Part shown: positions 1 through 8,291 of the stretch, piece by piece
How positions within the stretch are numbered: the first letter of the stretch is position 1
Layout of the letters: every line of letters starts with the position of its first letter
Assembly: GCF_039541575.1 (NCBI RefSeq)
Contig: NZ_BAABGM010000016.1
Location: 1-64,000 of the forward strand
Origin: Fodinibacter luteus
GTDB lineage: Bacteria; Actinomycetota; Actinomycetes; Actinomycetales; Dermatophilaceae
Direction of reading: 5' to 3'
DNA: 64,000 nt
Program-made: the position numbers and the translations under genes
The notes under the pieces: model-generated
Seen by the model: only the letters and a program-made list of their open reading frames with translations
What the model was told of the DNA's origin: nothing
Database searches by the model: none

Positions 1-479
1 GATCAGCCGACCGCGGACAGGGAGATCAACTGTCCGCCACCAAGGAGACCTACTGTCCGCACCAAGGGAAGTCCCACTGTCCCTTGACAGATGGCACGGT
101 GGCGGCGGTGAGACGCAGATTCCGCAACCGGAAGGCTTACGGGCGTCCCGGCCGAGGTCTGGGCCTCGACATCCTCCTGCCACGTACTCGCACCCAGTGA
201 TACCGGAGCGGCAGGCGATCCTGCCGCCACCCAAAACGGCGGGAATGCCTGGAACGGCGGAATCGACCGCACGCCCTGACGTCGTGCCTCGAGGACAAGG
301 AAGCCTCAAAGTCGCGGCGCTGGTCCAGAGCGGCGGCTACTGGCTCGGCGACGGTCAGGCAGGCTGTCGGTGGCATGCGCTGTAATGATTCCCGTCCACC
401 CTCGAACGCGTTGCGGAGGAGTCCACGTGCTGTATCGACGACCAGCTGGGTCGCACCGACCCAAGCGAAGCCGCGGAGC
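1..479. other. Left-edge region upstream of the five-gene system; short repeats, no convincing gene
   Basis: No open frame here has a recognisable product. The first 85 bases hold two copies of the unit ACTGTCCGC(C)ACCAAGG (29-45 and 52-67), a partial third ACTGTCC (76-82), and an inverted GCGGACAG (13-20). Repeated ends of this kind occur at termini of some insertion sequences (for example IS21-like elements), but no transposase lies inside the window. The identification is therefore an inference. The remainder (about 100-426) probably contains the promoter of the downstream operon; I see no clear -35/-10 pair. Confidence 0.4.
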
Positions 480-483
480 ATGA
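427..483 (+). CDS. Possible 18-codon leader ORF coupled to the phosphoribosyltransferase-like gene
   Basis: A GTG at 427 is preceded by GGAGGAG at ideal distance, the best Shine-Dalgarno sequence in this stretch. It opens a frame of 18 codons rich in Arg and Pro, and its TGA (481-483) overlaps the ATG (480-482) of the next gene in an ATGA arrangement. That next ATG has only a poor ribosome-binding site of its own. Translational coupling through this short frame is a reasonable inference. It could equally be chance, because no homologue can be named. Confidence 0.3.
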   Translation: MLYRRPAGSHRPKRSRGA

Positions 484-1583
484 AGTACGCGCTCGCCGAG
501 GAGCTTTTCGGCGCGGTCATGGGTCTCGGCGCGGGCGAGACCGACGAACTGGTTCGTCTCGTTCGACCGCTCAGGCACATGTCGGACTACAAATTCGACA
601 GCTATGGCGGGTACGGGGCAGGGATCAAATTCTTGGAGACGTTGTCGATCTGGCTAAACCAGTTCAACGAGGACGAGCGCGAGGTAGCGCTTGATTTCAT
701 TCGGAATGACTTGGTGTTTCTGAGCGACCGAGAGATTCAGCACGCACTCTCGTTGGCCTACCAGGACTTGGTGCGACCGGCGCTCATCCGACGCGCGGCG
801 GGCGAACTCGGAGTCGACCCGTGGCGAATCTCGACGGTTTTGGAGTCGATCGAGTTTCGCACCCTTCAACGTCGGACGATGTTCATGGGCCTAGCTGACG
901 GGGCACGCCTCGACCAGTTCCGACGAGCCAACCCCGCGTTGGTCCATGACCAGTTCAGTGTTACCGCCGAGCCGCCCCCACGTGTGGCGGCTGGCCTACA
1001 AGGCGACCTCGCCGAGTGGTTGAAGAGGAGCGCTCCCGGGGTGGAACCGACCTTTTGCCACTTCGTTCTTGTCGACGACTTCTCCGGCAGTGGCTACACC
1101 GCCCTGCGGGAGAAGAACGGCATCTGGTCCGGGAAGCTTCATCACGTCAGGAAGGCGCTCGACCAGCTTGTCGTGGACGGCGTCGCCGCAACGGGATACA
1201 CCGTAGACGTGGTCCTGTACACGGCGAGCGAGGCCGCTACCCGTGTCCTTTGTGCTCAGTTGCGAGCCGCCGGTCTCAAGAAATGGTCCTTGTCGGTGGT
1301 GCAGGTAATCCCGGACTCCCAACTGGTGGACCCCGATTCGCCATTCGCCGAGCTCTGCCGGCGTTACCACGATCCGGTGGTCGACGACAAGGTCAAGACC
1401 GAGGCGGCATCGTCCACAGCTGCACTGGGATTCCGCGACTCGCGACTGCCGCTGGTGTTGAGCCATAACACCCCAAACAACAGCGTCGGGGTGCTCTGGG
1501 AGAACACCGTCGATGACCCCCGATCCAGCAAGAAGTTCACCCCGCTGTTCCCTCGCCATGAGCGTCACAAGGCCGATCGATGA
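480..1583 (+). CDS. Phosphoribosyltransferase-like (PRTase) protein of a predicted conflict system
   Basis: This 367-residue protein has a helical N-terminal half. At residues 197-207 the segment LVDDFSGSGYT has the form of the PRPP-binding loop of type I phosphoribosyltransferases (hydrophobic strand, two acids, then a Ser/Gly/Thr turn). Stand-alone PRTase-like proteins paired with ORC/CDC6-like NTPases are known from computational surveys of prokaryotic conflict systems; I place this one there from memory of the motif and context. Its stop overlaps the ATG of the NTPase gene by 4 nt, so the two are surely co-translated. ATG 480 is chosen because the upstream in-frame extension (to 375) is low-complexity and Arg-rich. 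The substrate is unknown. Base composition is visibly less GC-rich than the core genes. Confidence 0.7.
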   Translation: MKYALAEELFGAVMGLGAGETDELVRLVRPLRHMSDYKFDSYGGYGAGIKFLETLSIWLNQFNEDEREVALDFIRNDLVFLSDREIQHALSLAYQDLVRPALIRRAAGELGVDPWRISTVLESIEFRTLQRRTMFMGLADGARLDQFRRANPALVHDQFSVTAEPPPRVAAGLQGDLAEWLKRSAPGVEPTFCHFVLVDDFSGSGYTALREKNGIWSGKLHHVRKALDQLVVDGVAATGYTVDVVLYTASEAATRVLCAQLRAAGLKKWSLSVVQVIPDSQLVDPDSPFAELCRRYHDPVVDDKVKTEAASSTAALGFRDSRLPLVLSHNTPNNSVGVLWENTVDDPRSSKKFTPLFPRHERHKADR

Positions 1584-3616
1584 CCTCGCTACCCAACTCG
1601 TTCCGCATTCGGGCGGCTGAGTTCAACCGCGGACGTACCACCGCCTTCTGCAACAACTTCGCGGCCGAGGTCCTAGACAGCATCGAGCAACGTCACTTCG
1701 ACCTGCCGGTCGTGCTCCGATCCGTCCCGGGTACGGGCAAGACGAGCTTGATGCAGATTCTGTCGGCACCCTGGCTTGTTGAGGTGGTGCGGCGTCCCAA
1801 CGACTATGAGGCTCTGGCTCAACAGCTCGCCTCGATCGGGGTTCTCGATGAGTCTGGCCGACCCATTGTCTCAGGCGCGCTGGTGAACCTCGAACGTGAC
1901 TTTTCCTCGATCCTCGACATCGGAGCGCCAGACGACGCGGCCGAGCGGATCTTCAAGCGTCTGGTGGATGCCCGCGTCCTGGCAGCCCATGTCGAGTCCG
2001 CACGCATCCTGGCTGGCGCTTTCGACGAGGTCGCTCCTGAGTTTGAGCTGACATTCGTCATCCCGCAGGGCCGGCCGGATCTCACTGCGATTCTGCGTGA
2101 GATGGGCAGTGAGGCGGACGAGCACATCACGGGCGCAACAATCCTGCAGTGGGCGCTCCAGATCGAGACTGTGGTCCGACGGCTTCTTTACGATCTGGCT
2201 CCGTTCGACTGGGGGTCAACGGTTGAGTACACCAACGACTTTCTCGGCTTCAAGCTTCTGGAGAGCGCCGCTGTCCACTTCGACGGAACCGATTCCGGGC
2301 TCCGCCCGGTCACTTTTCTCGACGATCTACATCGCCTTCGTGATCGCCAGCGGGACCAGATCATGGGCTTGATGGAGAGCCGCGCCCTTACGCGAGGTGT
2401 CTGGGTTGCTGAGCGTGTCGAGGTCTTGAACCCCGAACAACTGGTCGGCGGTGACAACGAATCTGTCGCATCGGGGCCCCCGGGTCCTCGTGCCAGCCTA
2501 GAGCGGGGACGAGACGTCGAGATCATCGATCTCGGAGCCGGCTCCGCCGCCGCGTACAGCGCTTACGAGCGGATGCTGAGGAGCGTGGCGCGCAAGCGAG
2601 CGGCCACTGACCTGCAGAACTTCGCCGATACGAGCACCGAGTTCCTCCTTCTCCTTGACGAGAAAGAGGTCGCGGACTGGGGTCCGGTCGAGGAAGCGAT
2701 CACGGAGCGCCTTGCCTCGGTGGATGACCGACGCTTCGACGACTGGATTCTGCATGTGGCCTCACCAGCGTCAATGTCTGCGAAATCGGATCGCGAGCGC
2801 GTCGCCGACCTGCGGGCGACGTTGGCGTTGATCGAGGCCGAGCAACGCAAGCAACAGGCGGAACTGTTCCTTGGTGTCCCGATCTCCCCAGTAGAGCTAG
2901 ATCGCCGGCTCAGCAGCAGTGTTCGAGAAGCTGCCCTGCTTGCGCTCGGCAAGGAGTACCCCAACCAGGTTCCGGTCTACTACGGGCAACGAGACTTCCT
3001 CGCTCTGGCGAACCACAACGTTTCCCAACTGCTGCGCGTCGGCGCTGACTTGTTCGACGTCGTGCTCAGCGCGGCCGCGAGTGCGTGGAAATCGCCGGCG
3101 CCCACGCCTCGAGAGCAACACCGAACGATCAAGACGGCGAGCGACCGGCTATGGAAGGAGATTCCGGCCCGCCTAGAGGATGGGCGGAAGGTCCAAATGC
3201 TCCTGCAAGCTGTCGGCCAGTTCGCCACGAAGATGAACGACGAGCGCCCGACCTCCTATGCGCCCGGGATCAGCGGGTTCGCGATGACCATGAGCGACCT
3301 GCGGACGCTGCTCGACCCCACGCGCCGCGACAGCATCCCCGGTGGAGACGACTTGCTGCGTGCCCTGGCCGCCGCGGTTGCGAACGACTACCTGACCAAA
3401 GTCGAGGACGCACCCCGCGGCACTCGAGCCGAACGTCGGGTGGTCTTCTACCTCAACCGCTTGCTGTGCCCGGTCTGGAACCTTCCGCTTGGAAAGGGCG
3501 GGTACCGGACTAGAAGACTTCACGAGGTGGCAGGCTGGATGAGGGGTCGATCCACCGACCCCGGTTTTGGGGGAGACGACGATGACCCACGAGCCCAGTG
3601 GTTGTTCGATGCATGA
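1580..3616 (+). CDS. P-loop NTPase (AAA, ORC/CDC6-like) partner of the PRTase
   Basis: This is a 678-residue protein. Walker A is SVPGTGKTS at residues 48-56 and Walker B is VTFLDDLH at 244-251, with a long helical insertion between them. The C-terminal two-thirds is helical and carries no recognisable nuclease, protease or membrane segment. The short N-terminus before the P-loop and the fold order suggest an ORC/CDC6-type AAA ATPase like those in predicted antiviral cassettes. It probably acts as a sensor or motor that licenses the PRTase-like partner. It starts inside the end of the PRTase gene (ATGA, 4-nt overlap) and is followed 18 nt later by the third gene, so this is an operon. ATPase assignment is firm; family placement is moderate. 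Confidence 0.7.
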   Translation: MTSLPNSFRIRAAEFNRGRTTAFCNNFAAEVLDSIEQRHFDLPVVLRSVPGTGKTSLMQILSAPWLVEVVRRPNDYEALAQQLASIGVLDESGRPIVSGALVNLERDFSSILDIGAPDDAAERIFKRLVDARVLAAHVESARILAGAFDEVAPEFELTFVIPQGRPDLTAILREMGSEADEHITGATILQWALQIETVVRRLLYDLAPFDWGSTVEYTNDFLGFKLLESAAVHFDGTDSGLRPVTFLDDLHRLRDRQRDQIMGLMESRALTRGVWVAERVEVLNPEQLVGGDNESVASGPPGPRASLERGRDVEIIDLGAGSAAAYSAYERMLRSVARKRAATDLQNFADTSTEFLLLLDEKEVADWGPVEEAITERLASVDDRRFDDWILHVASPASMSAKSDRERVADLRATLALIEAEQRKQQAELFLGVPISPVELDRRLSSSVREAALLALGKEYPNQVPVYYGQRDFLALANHNVSQLLRVGADLFDVVLSAAASAWKSPAPTPREQHRTIKTASDRLWKEIPARLEDGRKVQMLLQAVGQFATKMNDERPTSYAPGISGFAMTMSDLRTLLDPTRRDSIPGGDDLLRALAAAVANDYLTKVEDAPRGTRAERRVVFYLNRLLCPVWNLPLGKGGYRTRRLHEVAGWMRGRSTDPGFGGDDDDPRAQWLFDA

Positions 3617-3634
3617 GTTCGGTGAGTGAGTCCG

Positions 3635-4852
3635 ATGGGTGAGTTCACGACTGAGGACCCACTGTCTGCGTCCCGACGGCGATGGATCGACCATGTGGTC
3701 GGGAGGGTCGATGGACGTTTCGGGTTCGGCTTCGAGGAGATCCTCGGCGCCGGAGTCCGCCCGAACGTGCCCTCGCTGTACGTGATGGGTCTGGGCTTCG
3801 ATCCGCGGGCGACTGTTGCCTTCGACGTCGCGGCACCGGCCCTACCTAAGGGCTCCAGAGTGATCGCAATCGTGCCGAAGGCGACGTCGAGCGGGGAGAG
3901 TCGTGAGTCCGCCTTCCAGCGACGCAATCAGGAACACGCGCAGGCAATCGCCGAGAAGCATTCTCTCGACCTGGAGGTTGTCCAGCCCAATCCCGGCGCC
4001 CTCGACACGCGATTTCACGGAGTGTGGCTGGTCCGCGAGCTGCGAGAGCGCCAGGAGTGGGCAACACCCCACGTCGTCGTCGACATCTCCTCGCTGCCCT
4101 CCGCGATCTTCTTTGCGCTGATCCGCGCTTTCCTGGACGAGGGTGCCGATGGACGGCAGCTGCAAGTGGCCGCGGCAGAAAACCACTGGTTGGACGATCT
4201 GATCCTGGACTCTGGGACTCTCGCTCCGCAGTTCCTGCCCGGGTTCAACCTTCACGGCTCACTCGAGGACTTGCGTGACGAAGGCACGCGCATCTGGGTC
4301 CCCGTTCTCGGCCATGCACGCCAGGCCCAGATGGAGGCGATCAGCAGCGCCTTCGCGCCGCACGAGATCTGTCCGGTGGTGCCCTTCCCTGCCCCCGACC
4401 CACGGCGGGGCGACTCGTTGGTAGCCGAATACGGGGAACTGCTGTTCGACACGCTCGAAGTCGATGCGCAGAAGTTCATCTATGCCGACGGCTCCAATCC
4501 GTTCGATCTCTACAAGGTGCTGCTGACGATCAGTGGCCGATATTCCACAGCGCTCGAACCGCTCGGCCCGACCATCATCGTTCCTAGTACGCACGGTTCG
4601 AAACTGCTCAGCCTAGGTGTTCTCCTGGGGGCGTACGAGGCGGATCTGAGTGTCGTCAACGCCGGGGCGCCGACGAGCGTTCTCGACCCGGAGAGTACGG
4701 ACGGAACGATCCGCGACCTTGCAGAAGAGAGCCGACCCACCTGCCTCTGGCTCGCCGGAGAACCCTATGAGCAGTGGCCACACCGGACGCTTCGCCAAAC
4801 ACCCCTACAGGAGGCCACAGGGGTACAGGTGAGCGAGGGCCAGGAGCGATGA
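3635..4852 (+). CDS. Uncharacterised Rossmann-like protein, third gene of the operon
   Basis: I do not recognise this 405-residue protein. It reads as two alpha/beta halves. The first contains LYVMGLGFDPRAT near the N-terminus and the strand-turn-helix VVVDISSLPSAIFFALIR, with Asp near residue 150. The second contains the strand-turn-helix IIVPSTHGSKLLSLGVLLGA and then LSVVNAGAP. The D-I-S-S turn after a hydrophobic strand recalls ligand-binding Rossmann-like domains (CARF-like or other), but that is only a resemblance of pattern. There is no signal peptide or membrane span. An in-frame GTG at 3626 is an alternative start. The stop overlaps the next ATG by 4 nt, so its product is made together with the SIS-HAD protein. 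Confidence 0.6.
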   Translation: MGEFTTEDPLSASRRRWIDHVVGRVDGRFGFGFEEILGAGVRPNVPSLYVMGLGFDPRATVAFDVAAPALPKGSRVIAIVPKATSSGESRESAFQRRNQEHAQAIAEKHSLDLEVVQPNPGALDTRFHGVWLVRELRERQEWATPHVVVDISSLPSAIFFALIRAFLDEGADGRQLQVAAAENHWLDDLILDSGTLAPQFLPGFNLHGSLEDLRDEGTRIWVPVLGHARQAQMEAISSAFAPHEICPVVPFPAPDPRRGDSLVAEYGELLFDTLEVDAQKFIYADGSNPFDLYKVLLTISGRYSTALEPLGPTIIVPSTHGSKLLSLGVLLGAYEADLSVVNAGAPTSVLDPESTDGTIRDLAEESRPTCLWLAGEPYEQWPHRTLRQTPLQEATGVQVSEGQER

Positions 4853-6846
4853 GCAACAATCGAGCCCCCGGCGCAGTGAAGACACAGATTCGGAGACGAG
4901 CAACATCCATGGCACCACCGCCGAAGGAACGTTCTAACGCCGCCTACGTGCCGCTGCGTCGCCGCAGAGAGTCCTACGACGTCGAGCTGCAGTCGCTGGA
5001 GAGGACGTACGCCAACGCAAGGTCCGGTTCGCCGACTCTCCAGCGCGTTCTGGAGTCGCTGTTGTGGACGCCCACGTGGTACGTCGGCAACGGCGGGACC
5101 ATGGCGGTGGCGCAGTACGCCGCTGAACTTCATAACGAGCGAACTGGGCGGCCCGCGACCGCAACGACGTCGCTCGGATTTGCGACGAGTCGCGTCGCCG
5201 GCGGAAGCGCCGTGGTCATCATCTCGGCGGGGGCCAAGCACCCCGACACCGCATCGACGGTCCGCGCTGCCCTGGACCGCAACCTCGCGCGAGTCGTCTT
5301 GGTCACCGAGCGGAACAGGTCTGAACTCACCGGCGCGTTCGCATCTCCCCAGGTGGAGGTCATCAGCATTCCCCGCCCGGGCCCGCGCGATGGCTTCCTG
5401 GCGACCAACAGTGTGCTGAGCATGGCCACGGCGTTCGCCGCCGCGTACTCCTTGCAACTCCCTGAGACCCTCCCAGCGTTCACGACTCGACCGGAGATGG
5501 CACTTCGACCAAGTGATGACTTGGTGATCCTCTCCTCAGTGGGCACATGGTCCGCGGCAACCGACCTAGAGACACGCTTGGTCGAGACCGGCTTGGCGAC
5601 GGTCCAGAAGACGGACTTCCGCAACTTCGCCCACGGGCGCCACCTTGGTCTGAGTCGCATGGCCGGCCACGTCTCCGTCATCGCTATGAGCGACGCTCGG
5701 ACTAAGGCGCTTGCGGACGCCACCCTCGCTCTCTTGCCGCACGACATCCCCGTGCTGCATCTCAACAGCGATGTCGTCTATCCGATCGCCAATCTCGATC
5801 TGCTGGTCCGGTCGATGCAGCTCACCGGGCTGGTTTCGGACAGCGCAGGGTTCGACCCTGCCAGACCCGAGGTCCCGTCCTTCGGGCGACAGCTCTATCG
5901 GCTCGAAAGCCGACGTCACATTCCATCCAGCCCAGGTGCCTCGAACGTGATCGGAAAAGTTGAGGCTGCGTCGCTCCCAGTCACGCAAGCGACCCTTCTC
6001 GATTTTGACCGCCGACGGAAGAGTTGGCTGCGACATCTCACCGGAGCTCCGATTGCCAGCGTCGTCGTGGACTACGACGGAACGGTCTGCACCACCGAGG
6101 GGCGGTTCGATTCACCAGCTGAACCGGTGCGCTCCGCGTTCTTGCGCCTGCTACAGCAGGGAGTCCCGGTCGGGTTCGTCAGCGGTCGGGGGAAATCGTT
6201 GCCGAGTTCACTGGACGAATGGATTCCGCGCAGCCTCCAAAGCCAAGTCGTGGTCGGGCTATACAACGGAGCCATTCGCGGCTCTCTCGACGATCGCCGC
6301 GCGCTCGTCGCCGACCTGGACGGCCCGTTCACACAAACTGCCAAGGGGCGTCGGATCGTTCGAGAACTGCAGCGCATCGCGGGTCGATACGGCGGCCGGG
6401 TCGATGAACGACCATTCCAAGTTAGTGTCGAGCCGCATCCTAGCAACGCGAGCCTGTGGCCAGCCTTTACGAGGGCAGTCGATGAACTGATTGCCCGCGG
6501 GAACGCCAGTGAGCCTGCCTTCAAGGCGGTTCGTTCGGCGCACTCGATCGACGTCATTCCCGCAACCTCCAGCAAGAACCTCGTCCGTAAGGACCTATCT
6601 AGGCTCCAAGGCACGCAGGGTCGGACGCTCGCCATCGGCGATCGTGGCGGTGTCGGTGGCAACGACTTTGAACTCCTCGCATTCGACGCGTTTACCTTGA
6701 GCGTCGACGAGGTGTCTGGCGATCCAAGCAGGTGTTGGAACCTAGCCGCAGACGGTCGCGGTGGACCAGAGTTGCTCACTCGATACCTCCTGGCCATTAA
6801 AGCCGACCGCCGACGAATCCACACCTTCAGGTGGAGCATTGACTGA
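4849..6846 (+). CDS. SIS (sugar isomerase) plus HAD phosphatase fusion protein
   Basis: The 665-residue product is a fusion. The N-terminal part has tandem SIS-type phosphosugar-binding folds: WYVGNGGTMAVAQYAAE begins at residue 77, and a second half contains LVILSSVGTWSAA. The C-terminal part is a HAD phosphatase of the Cof/IIB type. Its nucleophile motif is DYDGTV (Asp408 and Asp410), it has SGRGKS downstream, and motif IV is GDRGGVGGND at 597-606. It should bind a phosphorylated sugar or sugar-nucleotide intermediate and remove a phosphate. It overlaps the preceding gene by 4 nt (ATGA). With a PRTase upstream and a PfkB kinase downstream, it suggests a pathway around phosphoribosyl or other sugar-phosphate chemistry. 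The exact substrate cannot be read from sequence. Confidence 0.72.
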   Translation: MSNNRAPGAVKTQIRRRATSMAPPPKERSNAAYVPLRRRRESYDVELQSLERTYANARSGSPTLQRVLESLLWTPTWYVGNGGTMAVAQYAAELHNERTGRPATATTSLGFATSRVAGGSAVVIISAGAKHPDTASTVRAALDRNLARVVLVTERNRSELTGAFASPQVEVISIPRPGPRDGFLATNSVLSMATAFAAAYSLQLPETLPAFTTRPEMALRPSDDLVILSSVGTWSAATDLETRLVETGLATVQKTDFRNFAHGRHLGLSRMAGHVSVIAMSDARTKALADATLALLPHDIPVLHLNSDVVYPIANLDLLVRSMQLTGLVSDSAGFDPARPEVPSFGRQLYRLESRRHIPSSPGASNVIGKVEAASLPVTQATLLDFDRRRKSWLRHLTGAPIASVVVDYDGTVCTTEGRFDSPAEPVRSAFLRLLQQGVPVGFVSGRGKSLPSSLDEWIPRSLQSQVVVGLYNGAIRGSLDDRRALVADLDGPFTQTAKGRRIVRELQRIAGRYGGRVDERPFQVSVEPHPSNASLWPAFTRAVDELIARGNASEPAFKAVRSAHSIDVIPATSSKNLVRKDLSRLQGTQGRTLAIGDRGGVGGNDFELLAFDAFTLSVDEVSGDPSRCWNLAADGRGGPELLTRYLLAIKADRRRIHTFRWSID

Positions 6847-6904
6847 GGTCGTTGAGAACCGGACCGCCTCGCGCGAGCACGATCCGGATGGCACGCTTCC
6901 CCGA

Positions 6905-7894
6905 ATGAAGCCCAACCGCATGGAGCCCGCATTGGTTCAGAGGCGATCAGTCCACGCAGCAGGGTTCATAGTCCTTGACCTGCTTGTAGCCGACGGCCGC
7001 ATGACTCCCATCGTGGGAGGGACGGCAGCGAACGTCGCAGTGAACCTCTCTGTTCTTGGCTGGGACAGTTGCGTAACAGCTCTACTCGGCGACGATCGGG
7101 CTGGCAAAGAGGTCGTGCGGCAGCTGAGCCACTACGGCGTAGACACCAGCGGTGTCGTCCTCGACCCCGGCGTGCGAACCCCGGTGCTCATTCATGAGGT
7201 CGTCCGGGGAAGGCATCGCTTCCGCTTCTCCTGCCCCCAATGCGGATCAAAGTACGCGAAGTTTCGGCCCCTCGACCCTGGCAAAGTGTCGGCGGCGCCT
7301 GAGGCCTCCGTACACTTCTTTGATCGCGCGAGTTCGTACGCCACGCGGCTGGCCGAAGGGGTCAACCGGAGTGCAGTCGTCGTGTTCGAGCCCGGAACGC
7401 CCGGCAGACCTGCGGCAACGGCGGCCCTGGCGTCGTCCAGCCACCTGCTCCGGGTGTCATCAGAACTTGAGATCGAAGCTGGCACTGAGGCTGCTTCACC
7501 CCAAGTCCAAGTGGTGGGTCTGGGGAGTGAGGGTGTCCGGTTCCGGCTCGCAGGAGACACCGACTGGGTGCACCTTCCAAGCGAGCTACGCGCCCCTCTC
7601 GTAGATGCGGGGGGCGCGGGGGATTGGCTTACGTCAGGCATCCTCGACGCTGTTCCGCTCGACAAGATCCATGACAGTTCCCTGTGCCCTGGCGAGTTGC
7701 GTGCTGCAGTCTCGCGGGGCTTGATGCTTGCGGCGGTGTGTTGCCAGTACGAAGGCACGAGAGGTCAGGTCGGCTCAAGCGTTTGGGCGGATGCTACTCA
7801 GCGGATGTCACTCCCTACCCCGACCGCGCCAAGGTTGCCCACCTTCGACCTACAGAACTGTCGCGACTGCGAGGCTTGGTTCCACCACGTGTGA
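6905..7894 (+). CDS. PfkB/ribokinase-family sugar kinase with Cys pairs
   Basis: The product is a carbohydrate/nucleoside kinase-like protein of 329 residues. The PfkB signature GGTAANVAVNLSVLG starts at residue 38, and the anion-hole/catalytic motif is DAGGAGDW (234-241, general base Asp240) in place of the usual D-T-x-G-A-G-D. Unusually it holds CPQC at 110-113 inside the lid region and a second Cys pair (CRDC) near the C-terminus, which might bind zinc. No such module is standard in ribokinases. Alternative in-frame starts exist, including a TTG at 6839 that would overlap the SIS-HAD gene. It is the last gene of the operon and ends 124 bases from the 3' end of tRNA-Ala. Confidence 0.72.
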   Translation: MKPNRMEPALVQRRSVHAAGFIVLDLLVADGRMTPIVGGTAANVAVNLSVLGWDSCVTALLGDDRAGKEVVRQLSHYGVDTSGVVLDPGVRTPVLIHEVVRGRHRFRFSCPQCGSKYAKFRPLDPGKVSAAPEASVHFFDRASSYATRLAEGVNRSAVVVFEPGTPGRPAATAALASSSHLLRVSSELEIEAGTEAASPQVQVVGLGSEGVRFRLAGDTDWVHLPSELRAPLVDAGGAGDWLTSGILDAVPLDKIHDSSLCPGELRAAVSRGLMLAAVCCQYEGTRGQVGSSVWADATQRMSLPTPTAPRLPTFDLQNCRDCEAWFHHV

Positions 7895-8017
7895 GCGCAA
7901 CGAGTTGGGACCCGGACGCGACGTTCCCAACACAAGGCCCCAGGACTGCAGTACTTCAGTGGGGTACGGAGGCGACAAAGACCCTCCCGGGAAGCGGAAA
8001 GGGCCTCTGACCTGCGG

Positions 8018-8090
8018 TGGAGCCAAGGGGACTCGAACCCCTAACCCCCTGCTTGCAAAGCAGGTGCGCTACCAATTGCGCCATGGCCCC
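8018..8090 (-). tRNA. tRNA-Ala (anticodon TGC)
   Basis: On the minus strand the sequence folds as a cloverleaf. The acceptor GGGGCCA pairs with TGGCTCC (one G-U), the anticodon loop CTTTGCAAG gives TGC for alanine, and the T-loop is GGTTCGAGTCC. The discriminator is A, and the genomic bases after it are CCG, so CCA must be added or completed by the pcnA-type enzyme. The 3' end faces the accessory five-gene system, the usual side for tRNA-targeted integration. Confidence 0.95.
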
Positions 8091-8139
8091 GTGGACGCCG
8101 CGCCCGCGCGCACGAGGCGAGCGGACGGCATCCGGGATC

Positions 8140-8262
8140 TCAGCTCTTGGGGTTGTCCGTGGCCTCGGCCCAGAGCCGGTTCTCGGCCTTCTTGGCCTGG
8201 ATCTGCTTCTGCACCGCGAGCGCGCCGACGGCCGTCGCGACGAGGAGAAGGACCTTCTTCAC
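8140..8262 (-). CDS. DLW-39 family small protein
   Basis: A 40-residue protein with a short hydrophobic N-terminal helix (KKVLLLVATAVGALAV), a basic middle (KQIQAKKAE) and the tail ENRLWAEATDNPKS. This matches the DLW-39 family of actinobacterial micro-proteins found next to gyrA and the tRNA-Ile/Ala pair, although here the name-giving D-L-W reads R-L-W. The GTG at 8262 is preferred because AGGTGG lies 8 nt upstream. Another in-frame GTG 9 nt earlier would overlap that ribosome-binding site. It sits between the two tRNA genes on the same strand. The function of the family is unknown; a membrane-anchored peptide is likely. Confidence 0.85.
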   Translation of the reverse strand: MKKVLLLVATAVGALAVQKQIQAKKAENRLWAEATDNPKS

Positions 8263-8291
8263 GGGATTCACCACCTGAGAGAGGGACCGGG

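Noticed and set aside
137..580. 147-codon minus-strand frame at the left edge
   Set aside because: It overlaps the better supported start of the PRTase gene, has no motif, and its composition fits a shadow frame. A transposase remnant could not be supported.
7895..8017. Possible small RNA or attachment site between the PfkB gene and tRNA-Ala
   Set aside because: Weak CCCCA/TGGGG pairing and no repeat of the tRNA 3' end found elsewhere in the window. Not enough to call a feature.
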